Source: Cellulophaga sp. L1A9
GTDB lineage: Bacteria > Bacteroidota > Bacteroidia > Flavobacteriales > Flavobacteriaceae
Direction of reading: 5' to 3'
Assembly (NCBI RefSeq): GCF_009797025.1
Contig: NZ_CP047027.1
Coordinates: forward strand, 3,782,001 to 3,846,000
DNA: 64,000 nucleotides
Every line of letters begins with the position of its first letter. Positions within the stretch are counted from its first letter, which is position 1. This document shows positions 1 to 8,310 of the stretch, piece by piece. Below the pieces are notes generated by a model that was not told the DNA's origin, did no database searches, and saw nothing but the letters and a program-made list of their open reading frames with translations. The translations under genes were made by a program, and so were the position numbers.

Positions 1-19
1 TATCTCTATCTAATTATAC

Positions 20-45
20 CTAACGGTTTAGCTCGTATGTTTGGT
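20..45. repeat. attC-like site, left-arm fragment
   Basis: The string CTAACGGTTTAGCTCGTATG matches the left arm of the complete attC-like palindromes further right (for example ACAACGGTTTAGCTATG at about 9501). The rest of the site is not here. The sequence runs into the IS110 element that follows, so this is probably a piece of a site split by insertion. Confidence 0.5.
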
Positions 46-388
46 TATTAGTTTGAAGATAACATTTTTTTATCAATCAAGGAGACAATAAATGAGAGAG
101 ATTTAGAGGCTGAGCTAGATACAATTTTATTGATATCGTTGCATAGATTAACTACTCTCCTTAAGCTACTACTTTTATAAAAATAGTAGCTTGGATACAA
201 ACAAAAGCTAAAATAGGAGGGACAGAGAGTTCTCGGCTTGATACATTGTAAAGTGATATCGTTTCATAGAAACCCCGCCCTTCTATTATTTTCTTGGAAT
301 CTGAACAGTACCTAGGTCCTTTAGATAGAGATCGAATCAAGTGCGAGCAAAGATGATAAAGAGAATTACAGCTTAAAAAACCGAAGAA

Positions 389-1476
389 ATGGAAAAGTAT
401 TTAAAATAGAGTCTGGGTATCGATGTTTCTAAATTGAACTTGTCATTATCACTAGGTGTTCTAAATGAAAAGCTGGTGAAGGAGTTCGACTCCCATCCCG
501 ATGTTTCAAATGATCTAAAGGGTTATAAGGTACTCTTAAAATGGTTGAAAGCATCAGTTGATAGTGAGGTGTTGCTATTGGTGGTGATGGAAGCTACCGG
601 AGTATATCATCAAGGTATTGCGCATTATCTATACGAACAGGGATATAGCGTTTGTATAATGCAATCGGGTCGTGTAAAGCGGTACGCACAGAGTTTGGAC
701 CAACGTTCAAAAACGGATGCACTTGACAGTAGAATGCTCAGTATGCTTGGTCTAGAAAGAAACATCCGTCTTTGGCACCCGCCCAGTGAGGAGTTGCAGG
801 AGCTAAAAGGGCTGAGCAGGGAACGCAGTTCATTGCTGAACGTTAGAACGATGGAGACCAATCGACAAGTCACTATCGCATCGAGCGTTCATAGCAATGC
901 AAGGGCATTAAAAAGGCATAAGATCAGGTTAAAGCTTCTCAATACCCAGATAGCGGCAGTCGAAGAAGAGATGCGAATGCTGATCTCTAAAAATGAAGTA
1001 TTGAAAAGGAAGTATTGAAAAGGAAGCTTGATTATTTGATAAGCATCCCTGGTGTATCGTTTATATCGGCAGCTACGATTATTGGAGAAACTTTAGGCTT
1101 CGAATCGATAGTCAATGCCAAGCAGTTGGCGAACTACGCCGGTTATGATGTGGTATTGAGGGAATCGGGGAACTTCAAGGGAAAGACCAGAATTAGTAAA
1201 AAAGGGAACAGCCATATAAGGGCGGTATTGCACATGCCTTCGATGACCTGTGTACGCTGTAACCCAACTTTGAAACAGTTCTACAATAGACTGAAGCCGA
1301 ACAAGGCAAAGCCCTTAGTAGCACTTGTAGTGGAGCAGAGAAAACTATTGATTTTAATGTACACCTTATGGAAGAATGAAGAAGTCTATGATGCTAAATT
1401 TGAAATAAAAAAGCAGCAAAAGCATGAAGCTCTTGTTGCGCGGGATAACAGTTTGATAAATCAACCTGTTTCCTAA
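389..1476 (+). pseudogene. IS110-family transposase, disrupted twice
   Basis: This is a DEDD transposase (RuvC-like N-terminal domain, transposase_20-like C-terminal domain). An ATG at 389 opens the reading frame MEKYLK, but an in-frame TAG lies at 407-409, just before the catalytic GIDVSK motif. The frame then runs to 1018, where a 14-bp tandem duplication (GAAGTATTGAAAAG at 995-1008 and 1009-1022) shifts it. The C-terminal half (ISIPGVSFISAATIIGETLG onward) continues from about 1015 to 1476. Removing one 14-bp unit and the TAG would restore a single protein of roughly 355 residues. It is only distantly similar to the other IS110 copy in this window. It is probably inactive. Confidence 0.85.
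995..1022 (+). repeat. 14-bp tandem duplication that frameshifts the transposase
   Basis: GAAGTATTGAAAAG occurs twice head to tail. Fourteen is not a multiple of three, so the duplication itself breaks the IS110 reading frame. The uninterrupted protein would read NEVLKRKLDYLISIPG across this point. Confidence 0.9.
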
Positions 1477-1500
1477 ATTATTAAAGAAAAAACTTGTTTT

Positions 1501-1876
1501 TTAACACAGTACCTATACGTAGTGGGGGAGCGGGAATGCAATTCCCGTTGCGCCACGCCCCGTAGCAAAAACTTTTTGTTTTGTTTTATTGGTCTCAAAT
1601 TAGGGTCTAAAACCCTGCAATTTATTGCAGTACTTTAGTGATACGAAAAAATCTAGCGCTTCAGGATTATAATTCACAAGCAATTACAAAGATTTAACGC
1701 GGTATTGGAACGTTAAGGACTTTAGTCCTTAGTAAACAAACCCCTGCACTTCTAGTGCAGGGTGGTTTAGTTTTTCTTTTCCAAAGCTAAATCCATAAGA
1801 TTTTGCGACTTTATAAATATACACAGACCTTTCGGTTATACCCAAAACTCCGCATTGCGTTTAGGTTTTGTCAGCA
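1501..1876. repeat. attC-like palindrome A (contains an insertion)
   Basis: The left arm ACCTATACGTAGTGGGGGAG and the right arm CTCCGCATTGCGTTTAGG are imperfect inverted repeats. The inner parts GCGCCACGCCCCGTAGCAAAA and TAAGATTTTGCGACTT align with the other attC-like elements. It is longer than its relatives because about 180 bp with hairpin ends is inserted in the middle (1591-1770). The right core reads GTCAGC instead of GTT-N, and its left core is lost to the IS110 insertion. Confidence 0.65.
1591..1770. mobile_element. Small hairpin-ended insertion inside attC-like element A
   Basis: Sequence present here is absent from the sister palindromes. It has a hairpin near each end: CTGCAA/TTGCAG at 1615-1630, and the perfect stem CCCTGCACT-TCT-AGTGCAGGG at 1742-1762. 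Hairpin ends without coding capacity resemble non-autonomous derivatives of the IS200/IS605 superfamily, but no transposase or partner copy is visible, so the class is a guess. Confidence 0.4.
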
Positions 1877-2044
1877 AAAGTCGTGACCCGCAAGAGTAAT
1901 CATAGGGCACTTTACACAGCTTAACCAACGATTGCACAACGATTCAATTAAGCTTACGTTTCGATTACGAAAATTGGCACCTTACGAAACCTATCTAGGT
2001 GAAGTCCATTTGCGTAAAGATTGGTATCAGTCTTCGAATAGTTT

Positions 2045-3658
2045 TTATTTAATAATATTCTTAAGTGGTGTATTCATCCAGTAATCATCGAAATTATTAG
2101 GTTTAATGATGGGTTGGTCTTTGAAAATAGGCCTTTGCTTGTCCATAAATAGACTATCCATTCGACTATTTACGTTCGGTTTTACTTCTTGTACAAAAAA
2201 TTCCCGAAATTGATCGTAGTCCTTAGAAGTCCACTCGTTAATCAAATTACCGTCCACATCATACATATTGTACACTTTCGAGCTAAAAAACAATGAGTCG
2301 ATGGTCCCTTTACTGGCAGCAATAGCTATTGACCTGAACATTTCTTTCGCCTTGTTAGACTTCATCTTGGGGTATAAGAGTATAGTTTTTCTGCTTTTGT
2401 CAGTATCATCATACACAATCTCCTTAAATCCTATTTTTTCCCCCTTGTATTTCAGAATATAGTTATCCCCGTTTATAGCACCCTGTAAGTCAGGAGGTCG
2501 ATTAAAGGACATAGCAAAACATCGTTGAACGATATCTACATCTGTTGAGTCCAGTACAAACTTAGGGGGCTCCCAGATTTTAAATGTGTTATGAAAAGAA
2601 ATATAATTGAGGTACATTCTGTCATTTTTAGGGCGGTATTCCGTGATAATCTCAAAAACCTGTTGGTTATTTGTTTTATGCCTGTTGGAAATACCGTTCG
2701 GCAAAGTTTTTTTACGGTCGTATACTGCGTACTCCATCTTATAGATTTCAAAATTTCTTTTTGATATGTACATGGTGCCATACGCACTGTAGCCCGAAAG
2801 TAGTTTGTTGAACTTAATGGTATAGAGAGGTTCGTCATCAAGATAGGTGTCAGACTCTTTTTTGAACTTGTGTTCAGAGAGTAAGTCAGATTTAAGGCGA
2901 TGTACGAAAGAGTAAGAATCGATTTTATAATTGCGTATAGCATCATGAACCTTTAAAATGGTAAATTCATTACCGCCATAGGACGCCAAAAAAGCCTTGT
3001 CGATAACCTTGCGACCCTCTTTGAATTGATAGTCGTACGACCGCGATGTCAGAGTATCCCGTTTAAAATCATTATTCTCTAGATAGTCGAAAATCTTAAC
3101 TTTAGTCGTAGCGGAATCAATGGCATCAAAGCCTTCATCAAATACTTCCAATATAGCTTCATTTAGATTTATATATCGCAAATTGTCTAATTGGTAATCA
3201 CGATAATAACCTACTGTAGAAAAAGATTCGACTGGGTAATTTTCAGGTATCAACCTAAGGGCTCTGCGCACTATTTTTCTTGCCGTAAGTTTATTTTTCT
3301 TTTCTGCGATTACTACGGCTTCTTCTAGTTCCAATGTCGATGCTTGCAGTATCACATCGTTCAACTCGTAGATTGAAAAATCATGAATAATTATTTCTTT
3401 TGTCTGATATTCCATAGATGATATTTCAATAATATCACCGTACTCTTTATACTTTAAAGGAATTTTAAAACTTCCATCGATATTTGAAATAATTCCTAAT
3501 GCTCGATCCTTTATTCGAATGCTAGCAAAGGCGATAGATTCCTGTGTTTCGGAATCCATTAGCTTACCAACAATATATTCACCTTGTTGAGATAAAATTG
3601 TATTTGACACTAGAAATAGCAAAAGAAAAAAGAAATGAGTTCGCAATATATTTCGCAT
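2045..3658 (-). CDS. Secreted protein with carboxypeptidase-regulatory-like domain
   Basis: A 537-residue protein. Residues 1-23 form a signal peptide (hydrophobic FFFLLLFLVSNTILS, then QQ). Residues ~28-115 form a CarboxypepD_reg-like beta-sandwich (GKLMDSETQESIAFASIRI and a following IDGSFKIPL), the fold found at the N-terminus of many Bacteroidota cell-surface proteins. The remaining ~420 residues resemble the long uncharacterized C-terminal regions that often follow it; no catalytic motif was recognised. It is the first gene after palindrome A and has the same strand as the downstream cassette genes, but its upstream edge is cut by an IS3 insertion, so it cannot be shown to be a complete cassette. 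Role unknown; an envelope location is likely. Confidence 0.75.
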   Translation of the reverse strand: MRNILRTHFFFLLLFLVSNTILSQQGEYIVGKLMDSETQESIAFASIRIKDRALGIISNIDGSFKIPLKYKEYGDIIEISSMEYQTKEIIIHDFSIYELNDVILQASTLELEEAVVIAEKKNKLTARKIVRRALRLIPENYPVESFSTVGYYRDYQLDNLRYINLNEAILEVFDEGFDAIDSATTKVKIFDYLENNDFKRDTLTSRSYDYQFKEGRKVIDKAFLASYGGNEFTILKVHDAIRNYKIDSYSFVHRLKSDLLSEHKFKKESDTYLDDEPLYTIKFNKLLSGYSAYGTMYISKRNFEIYKMEYAVYDRKKTLPNGISNRHKTNNQQVFEIITEYRPKNDRMYLNYISFHNTFKIWEPPKFVLDSTDVDIVQRCFAMSFNRPPDLQGAINGDNYILKYKGEKIGFKEIVYDDTDKSRKTILLYPKMKSNKAKEMFRSIAIAASKGTIDSLFFSSKVYNMYDVDGNLINEWTSKDYDQFREFFVQEVKPNVNSRMDSLFMDKQRPIFKDQPIIKPNNFDDYWMNTPLKNIIK

Positions 3659-3855
3659 GGTTAAAGAGTTTTTATTTTTTTTCGAATAAAGTTCATTTTA
3701 TAATAACACTCAGACTTCTATGAAAGCTAAAAACTTCGAGTGTTCATATACTAAAGTAATCAGATATGAAAGTTTCGTTACCCATTTTATAGCTCAGAAA
3801 AATATGTTTTAAACTATGTCACGTCCTAAAATACGGCTACAGATTAATATTAGTT

Positions 3856-4713
3856 TTAAGCGGCATATTGATGCACGTAATTAGGTGTTTTATAATCTAA
3901 AGATAAATGTAATCTTTTTGAGTTGTATAATTTGATTGCATTTTTGGCTGCTTTTTTAGCATGGACCACACTGGTAAATGTTTGATCAAGATAGAATTCA
4001 TCTTTTAGAATACCATTGACCCTTTCGGCTAGGGCGTTTTCATAGCAGTGATTTTCTTCTGTCATACTGATTTTAATTTTCTTTCTTTTTAGTATTTGGG
4101 TATAGACGTTACTGCAATATTGAATACCTCTGTCCGAGTGATGAATAAGGTGATCAATGTTCTTAGCATTGTAAATAGCCTTATTTAAAGCTCTGACACA
4201 CCCTTTTAGCTCTAGGCTATCACTTAGGTCGTATCCAACGATTTTACGGGAATACATGTCTGTAATCAATGCTAGGTAACAGAATCCTTTTATGGTTCTG
4301 ATATAGGTAATATCGGATGCCCAAACCTGATTAGGTCTATTGATTTTCAAGTCTTTTATAATATTACCATACTTGTAAAACCGGTGATATGAATTGGTGG
4401 TTCTAGAGGAGTACTTCTTTCTTCTAATGAGCAATCGATTTTCTCTTAAGATACGGAACAGCTGGTCTCTACCTACTTTAAGGTGGTACTTATGAAACTC
4501 ATCTTTTAATGATCTCATGAGTTTTCTGGTACCTTCTCGAGGTAGTGTTCTTCTGCTTTTTCGAACAAGTTCGAGTACATCTTGTTCTATCTGTTTTTTG
4601 ATAACAAAACGTTTTTGGAATTTGTAATAGGCATCTCTTTTCATATCAAAGGCATTACAGATAGTACCAATCGAATACAGCCTTTCATTACGGTTTATCG
4701 GTGCTACTTTCAT
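3856..4713 (-). CDS. IS3-family transposase OrfB (rve integrase domain)
   Basis: The protein carries a helix-turn-helix 21-like segment (residues ~50-110) and an rve/DDE core: VWASDITYIRT for the first Asp, HSDRGIQYCS for the second, and ENALAERVNGILKDEF for the Glu. The C-terminus LYNSKRLHLSLDYKTPNYVH is typical of IS3 OrfB. The ATG at 4713 overlaps the OrfA stop in an ATGA arrangement, which suggests translational coupling. A TTG one codon upstream is a less likely start. All catalytic residues are present, so it may be functional. Confidence 0.9.
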   Translation of the reverse strand: MKVAPINRNERLYSIGTICNAFDMKRDAYYKFQKRFVIKKQIEQDVLELVRKSRRTLPREGTRKLMRSLKDEFHKYHLKVGRDQLFRILRENRLLIRRKKYSSRTTNSYHRFYKYGNIIKDLKINRPNQVWASDITYIRTIKGFCYLALITDMYSRKIVGYDLSDSLELKGCVRALNKAIYNAKNIDHLIHHSDRGIQYCSNVYTQILKRKKIKISMTEENHCYENALAERVNGILKDEFYLDQTFTSVVHAKKAAKNAIKLYNSKRLHLSLDYKTPNYVHQYAA

Positions 4714-5108
4714 CAAGGCTTTATGTTTAAGTTTTTTTTTAATTCTTCAACATCTCTATAGCCCAGGTTTTCGGCGGCTACCTCAAGATAGCTGTCGGTC
4801 ACCAGTTTGTCTAGGTCCTTTTTAATAAGAAGGTCCTTAAGTTGTTTCAGCTCTTTTTGAAGGGCTTTGATACGGGAAAGTTCATCGTCTGTTTGCACGG
4901 TTACACGGGTGTTCATTAAATCTTTACGATCATACTTTTTGATCCATACATTTATAGTACTGGATTGTATACCGTAAGTTAATGCAATTTGTCTTTTGGA
5001 ATGGTTTCCTTTGGTAAGTTCTGCCAAGACTTTGAGCTTAAAGCTCTCACTATAGCGTTTTACATATCCATCATTTTTATACATATACTTGAAGTGTTTT
5101 GTATACAT
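4713..5108 (-). CDS. IS3-family transposase OrfA (HTH DNA-binding subunit)
   Basis: A 131-residue protein with a helix-turn-helix 8 type domain (YSESFKLKVLAELTKGNHSK and IALTYGIQSSTINVWIKKY) followed by a basic, leucine-rich coiled coil (IKALQKELKQLKDLLIKKDL), as in IS3 OrfA proteins. It recognises the IS ends and oligomerises with OrfB. Its stop codon overlaps the OrfB start. Confidence 0.88.
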   Translation of the reverse strand: MYTKHFKYMYKNDGYVKRYSESFKLKVLAELTKGNHSKRQIALTYGIQSSTINVWIKKYDRKDLMNTRVTVQTDDELSRIKALQKELKQLKDLLIKKDLDKLVTDSYLEVAAENLGYRDVEELKKNLNIKP

Positions 5109-5131
5109 ATTTCAGGACGGGTCAAAATTAC

Positions 5132-5327
5132 TTACAACGTTAAATATATGGCATTTAGGGCAGAAAATAAATAGTTACTTTCGGTTAAGCACTAAGCCAA
5201 ACTTTTGTATTTTGATTTATCTTTTTTATCATAAAGCCAAATCAAAAGATTTGGCGACCTAGCAAACAAACAAAGGCTTTTCGAATAAACAATAAGCCGC
5301 CCTATTTGCTATATATAGTGTTGTACA
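5132..5327. repeat. attC-like palindrome B
   Basis: The left arm TTACAACGTTAAATATATGG pairs with the right arm CTATATATAGTGTTGTAC; inner boxes GGCATTTAGGGC and GCCCTATTTGC also pair. After AAC the left spacer is 2 nt longer than its right counterpart. The centre holds the perfect hairpin GCCAAATC-AAAA-GATTTGGC. The right core GTTGTACATA begins the next cassette and is complemented at that cassette's other end (5893-5902). Confidence 0.85.
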
Positions 5328-5334
5328 TAGTGTT

Positions 5335-5892
5335 TTACTGTGGGAATTTCACATAAGTAGTTTCCTCTTTATAATCTTTCCATTTAATTTTCAGAGTGTC
5401 CTTATTTGAAGAGTTAATGATTCCTTTTTGAATAAAGTCATTATAAAATACAGTAATCTCATTTTTATCTAAAATATATGGCATTGCACCATCACCATCA
5501 TAATCAACGATATAAAAAGAGTTTTTGTCAAGTAAAAAATCAGCGTGTGGGCCGTCTGGGTCTAAAGTCCAAATTCCAAAAGCATTAGTTGTATCAATTT
5601 CAAGATTTCGAACGATTGATTTACTAGGACGCTTTATGTTTTCTATTTCTTTATCATCAGTATTATATTCCGAAACAGTATATTTCTCTCTATTTTGAGT
5701 ATTAGCGAGTTCGTCATAGCTATTTATAATAGTGTCTTTATTAAAGTCTAATTTATCATCAATAATAGGTGCAGTTTTTTTAGAAATCACATCTATTTTT
5801 AAATTAGAGTTTTTGGTTTTAGGACTCTCTTTACAAGAAATATTAAATAAAATTAATGTCAATAAGAATATAAATTTCATTTTTTTTGGCAT
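5335..5892 (-). CDS. Cassette-borne putative lipoprotein
   Basis: Starting at the ATG at 5892 (MPKKMKF) or the one at 5880 (MKFIF), the protein begins with a lipoprotein signal ending in the lipobox FNISC, so it is probably anchored in the outer membrane. About 180 residues; the middle is charged and the C-terminal half has the YIVDYDGDGAMPYIL segment, a short Asp-rich stretch that could bind metal. No family recognised. A longer reading frame starting with TTG at 5901 would lie inside the attC-like core, so I reject that start. It is the only gene in its cassette (5320-5902). Confidence 0.7.
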   Translation of the reverse strand: MPKKMKFIFLLTLILFNISCKESPKTKNSNLKIDVISKKTAPIIDDKLDFNKDTIINSYDELANTQNREKYTVSEYNTDDKEIENIKRPSKSIVRNLEIDTTNAFGIWTLDPDGPHADFLLDKNSFYIVDYDGDGAMPYILDKNEITVFYNDFIQKGIINSSNKDTLKIKWKDYKEETTYVKFPQ

Positions 5893-5895
5893 TAT

Positions 5896-6090
5896 GTACA
5901 ACGATGGAGCTATGAACAGTACGGGAGCAAATTAGCGTTTGCTTTCCGCCACGCACATAGCAAAATCTTTTTGTTTTGATTTATTTTTTCCTGTCCAGAG
6001 CAAAATCCAAAAGATTTTGCGGACTTCCTTAAAATACGCAAACCCAGCGATTAAGAATGAACCCCGTATTGTTTATAGGTTGTGTTGTAA
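5896..6090. repeat. attC-like palindrome C
   Basis: Left arm ACAACGATGGAGCTATGAAC, right arm GTTTATAGGTTGTGTTGTAA, inner boxes CAGTACGGG/CCCGTATTG. The central hairpin GCAAAATC-CAAAA-GATTTTGC keeps pairing although its bases differ from element B (GCCAAATC/GATTTGGC), a compensatory change. The left spacer is 2 nt longer than the right. It separates the cassettes of the genes at 5335 and 6114. Confidence 0.88.
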
Positions 6091-6113
6091 TTAGTTTTTT
6101 ACACGCAAAGTGA

Positions 6114-6614
6114 CTAATAATAAGTTTTATAAAACTTTATTTTTATATTTTCAGCTATTTTGTCGTTGACCGTGAATTTTTTAGACGGATAAGAGGGTCT
6201 GGGGAAAAACTCGAATCTGTCCGCCCAAAAATATTTTTTTCCTGTTTCTGATTCCGATAAATTTATTTTCCGATTCTCGGTCAGTTCAAGTTTTGTTTCG
6301 GTGTCAAATAAATCATATTCCAAACAAAAAACACCATTAGTCCTATTCATTCCTTCCGAAAGTCCGGCAATCCCAGGCTTTTTTATAGTTCCACGATAAA
6401 TGACCTGTTCGTTATAAATAATTTCATATTCATAATTAACCAAATTGTTTTTTGTTGCTGCATCATAGTCTTTCTGTTCAGCTTTGAAAACTCCTCCTCC
6501 AAGATTTTTGGACAGATATTCTAATTCTTCCATATTCAGCTCTTCACGAACTAAATTCTGTGAGCTTAAATTATAGCTAGCAATTAATAGTAATAATGTT
6601 AGTGTTTTTCTCAT
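6114..6614 (-). CDS. Cassette-borne secreted protein of unknown function
   Basis: The protein starts at 6614 (MRKTLTLLLLIASYNLSSQ), a clear signal peptide 24 bp inside the cassette edge. The frame is open further upstream but there it runs through the attC-like palindrome, so the longer start is rejected. The mature part (~145 residues) contains NLGGGVFKAEQKDYDAAT and a hydrophilic C-terminus; no known domain was recognised. It is the only gene in the cassette 6084-6644, whose ends are GTTGTAA and TTACAAC. Confidence 0.65.
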   Translation of the reverse strand: MRKTLTLLLLIASYNLSSQNLVREELNMEELEYLSKNLGGGVFKAEQKDYDAATKNNLVNYEYEIIYNEQVIYRGTIKKPGIAGLSEGMNRTNGVFCLEYDLFDTETKLELTENRKINLSESETGKKYFWADRFEFFPRPSYPSKKFTVNDKIAENIKIKFYKTYY

Positions 6615-6637
6615 AATTATATGGTTTTTAAAATTAC

Positions 6638-6763
6638 TTACAACGTTTATGTATATGGAAAGTTGCGTGTTTGAGTGCGTGGATTTTCCGAAGGAAAATC
6701 GGATGCAAGCAAACAAAGCAACTCACATTGGTTAAGCTAAAACTAGCAATTTTTTATATACGG
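6638..6763. repeat. attC-like palindrome D (split; right core at 8097-8109)
   Basis: The left arm TTACAACGTTTATGTATATG and the right arm AATTTTTTATATACGG pair as in the site at 63,865. A central hairpin GATTTTCC-GAA-GGAAAATC is present. The site is broken after TATACGG by the second IS110 element. Its missing right core reappears after the IS as GTTGTATGTA at 8100-8109, which is complementary to the end of the following cassette (9495-9504). Confidence 0.8.
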
Positions 6764-6904
6764 CTTAAGTTTGATTCTTAGTAAATTGTTGCTATAACTA
6801 GAAAGAACAAAAGAGAGAATTAAGGTTAGTATACACGGTGAAGCTTTAGACTTCGACAACATTGATAATCCTCTCTCTTTTACTACTTAAATCACGTTCA
6901 GTTC

Positions 6905-6924
6905 CCTGCCTGTCGGCAGACAGG
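6905..6924. repeat. Imperfect 20-bp palindrome, variant of the CCTGCCTG repeat
   Basis: CCTGCCTGTCGGCAGACAGG is a two-mismatch variant of the perfect palindrome found at 7038, 11202 and 13571. It lies in the leader of the IS110 element. Confidence 0.7.
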
Positions 6925-6995
6925 TGTGAGACTTTAGATCTCGTTTTCAAGTTGTTGTGAGCAGAAGTAGCTAGTTCTTTCATAAAACATTTCTT

Positions 6996-7984
6996 ATGAA
7001 TAAATATAAAGAAACTTTTGGAGTTGACATCAGTAAACCTGCCTGCCGGCAGGCAGGGATGTCTTTGATGTACATGGTAGTAACCAAGGTCACGACCAGT
7101 ATAAGAATGATGAAATTGGATTTAAGAAATTCCTTAAGGAATTACCCAAAAGTTCATTGGTCGTTATGGAAGCTACCGGTTATTATCATTACAGACTTGC
7201 ACAGTTTCTTTACAAGAAAGGAGTAGTAGTTTCAGTAGTAAATCCATTATCGATAAAGCGGTTCATTCAAATGAAACTGGCCAAGGTAAAAACGGACAAG
7301 AGCGATGCCAAGGCTATATGTGAATATGCCCTTATCAACGAGGTTCCTATTTACAATGCTTTGACGGATACCCAGAGTGAGTGTCTACAGTTGTTCCGGT
7401 TATTGGATGCCTATTTAAAACAACGAACGGCAACCAAGAACAAAATACATGGGGAAGCGGTTTTAGGTATACCCTCAAAGTTTGTTTATCGTTCGTTGAT
7501 ACGCAACAAGAAGCAGCTCAATAAAGAAGTAACGGCAATTGAATCAAAGATTCTATCATTAGTGAAAGAGGACCAACAAGAGCAATTGACCTTGTTGACG
7601 TCAATACCTGGTATAGGGCAAAAGACCGCATTGTTCCTAATAGTGGTCACTGATGGTTTCAGTAAGTTCGAAACGGCATCACAGCTTTGTAGTTATGTAG
7701 GTATAACCCCAACGATACGAGAGTCGGGGAGCAGCGTAAGAGGTCGAGCGAGAATAAGTAAGGTCGGTAATAGAAAGCTTCGTAATCTATTGTTTCTATG
7801 TTCTTTCAATGCCTGTAAACACAACAAGGCATGCAGAGAGGTATATGAGCGAATCGTGAACAAAGGGAAGAGCAAGAAACTGGCACTGATAGCAGTTGCT
7901 AACAAACTACTTAAACAGTCCTTTGCTATCTCAAAATCTGGCAGACCCTATGATGAAGCTTATGTTTCTGTATTACCTAAATAA
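6996..7984 (+). pseudogene. IS110-family transposase split by a 20-bp palindrome insertion
   Basis: The N-terminus MNKYKETFGVDISK (containing the first catalytic Asp) is followed at 7038-7057 by a 20-bp perfect palindrome that shifts the frame. Without it the protein would continue DVFDVHGSN and on into VVMEATGYYHYRLAQFLYKK, giving about 322 residues. The C-terminal transposase_20 domain is present (LTSIPGIGQKTALFLIVV, SYVGITPTIRESGSS). The second part alone can be read from 7157 but lacks the first catalytic Asp. Apart from the insertion nothing looks damaged, so the inactivation may be recent. Confidence 0.85.
7038..7057. repeat. Perfect 20-bp palindrome inserted in a coding region
   Basis: CCTGCCTGCCGGCAGGCAGG is its own reverse complement. 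It lies cleanly between AAA (Lys of GVDISK) and GATGTC (Asp-Val) of the transposase. The identical sequence occurs at 11202-11221 and 13571-13590, where it encodes CLPAGR at the end of another transposase. It is much richer in GC than its surroundings. Confidence 0.9.
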
Positions 7985-8310
7985 ATAGGGAATAAACCGA
8001 ATAAAAAAAGCTCAAGAATCTGTTTTTTGAATTTATGAGCCTAGAATAATAGTGTCTCAGATTAAGGAAGAATTTACTTGTTTTTTACCTCAGTTCTTTG
8101 TTGTATGTAGTTTTGTTATATGTTTATAGATTTTTTCTTTATTTCTGACTATTTATTCATCAATTTTTTATAATTTTCTTATGTATTTAATGAAACTCCC
8201 AATTGTATTGTGATTTGAATTTATCTAAGTATAATAACACTTAACTTTAAAATGAAAAAACTGATATTTGAGTTTGTAAAATATAAATTTGGTTGGTTGT
8301 TTAGAAAAAC

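Larger units (their letters stand above)
46..1500 (+). mobile_element. IS110-family insertion sequence, copy 1 (defective)
   Basis: The interval holds a broken IS110-type transposase gene plus about 340 bp of leader and a short tail. Both sides are attC-like sequence: a left-arm fragment at 20-45 and the arm of element A from about 1501. The tail ACTTGTTTTTTA is shared with the second IS110 copy near 8078-8090, which helps place the right end. IS110 elements lack classical terminal inverted repeats and target duplications, so the ends are approximate. The leader (1-388) shows no other gene. Confidence 0.6.
3817..5124 (-). mobile_element. IS3-family insertion sequence, copy 1 (looks intact)
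   Basis: Terminal inverted repeats are visible: the left end TGTCACGTCCTAAAATA and the complement of the right end TGACCCGTCCTGAAATA share 14 of 17 positions. The element starts TG and ends CA, as is usual for IS3. It holds two overlapping transposase genes on the minus strand. The flanks (AAACTA left, AAATTA right) do not form a clear target duplication. It lies immediately beside palindrome B. Confidence 0.85.
6764..8096 (+). mobile_element. IS110-family insertion sequence, copy 2, inserted in attC-like site D
   Basis: An IS110-type element of about 1.33 kb with no terminal inverted repeats. Its position is read from the interrupted palindrome: the right arm stops at 6763 and the GTT core resumes at 8100. 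The IS1111 subgroup of IS110 has members that target attC sites of integron cassettes (established knowledge), and the placement here fits that behaviour. Exact ends are uncertain by a few bases. Confidence 0.78.

Noticed and set aside
625-873. Minus-strand reading frame opposite the IS110 transposase
   Set aside because: It is antisense to a recognisable transposase and its translation is low-complexity Ser/Leu-rich. A shadow frame.
2536-2946. Second minus-strand frame inside the 2045-3658 gene
   Set aside because: It overlaps a longer frame with a signal peptide and known domain, and its own product matches nothing.
5892-5901. TTG start of the lipoprotein gene at 5901
   Set aside because: It would place the start inside the cassette core; ATG codons at 5892 and 5880 give a proper lipoprotein signal.
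6614-6716. Upstream extension of the secreted protein gene
   Set aside because: The extra codons lie in the attC-like palindrome, and the signal peptide starts only at 6614.
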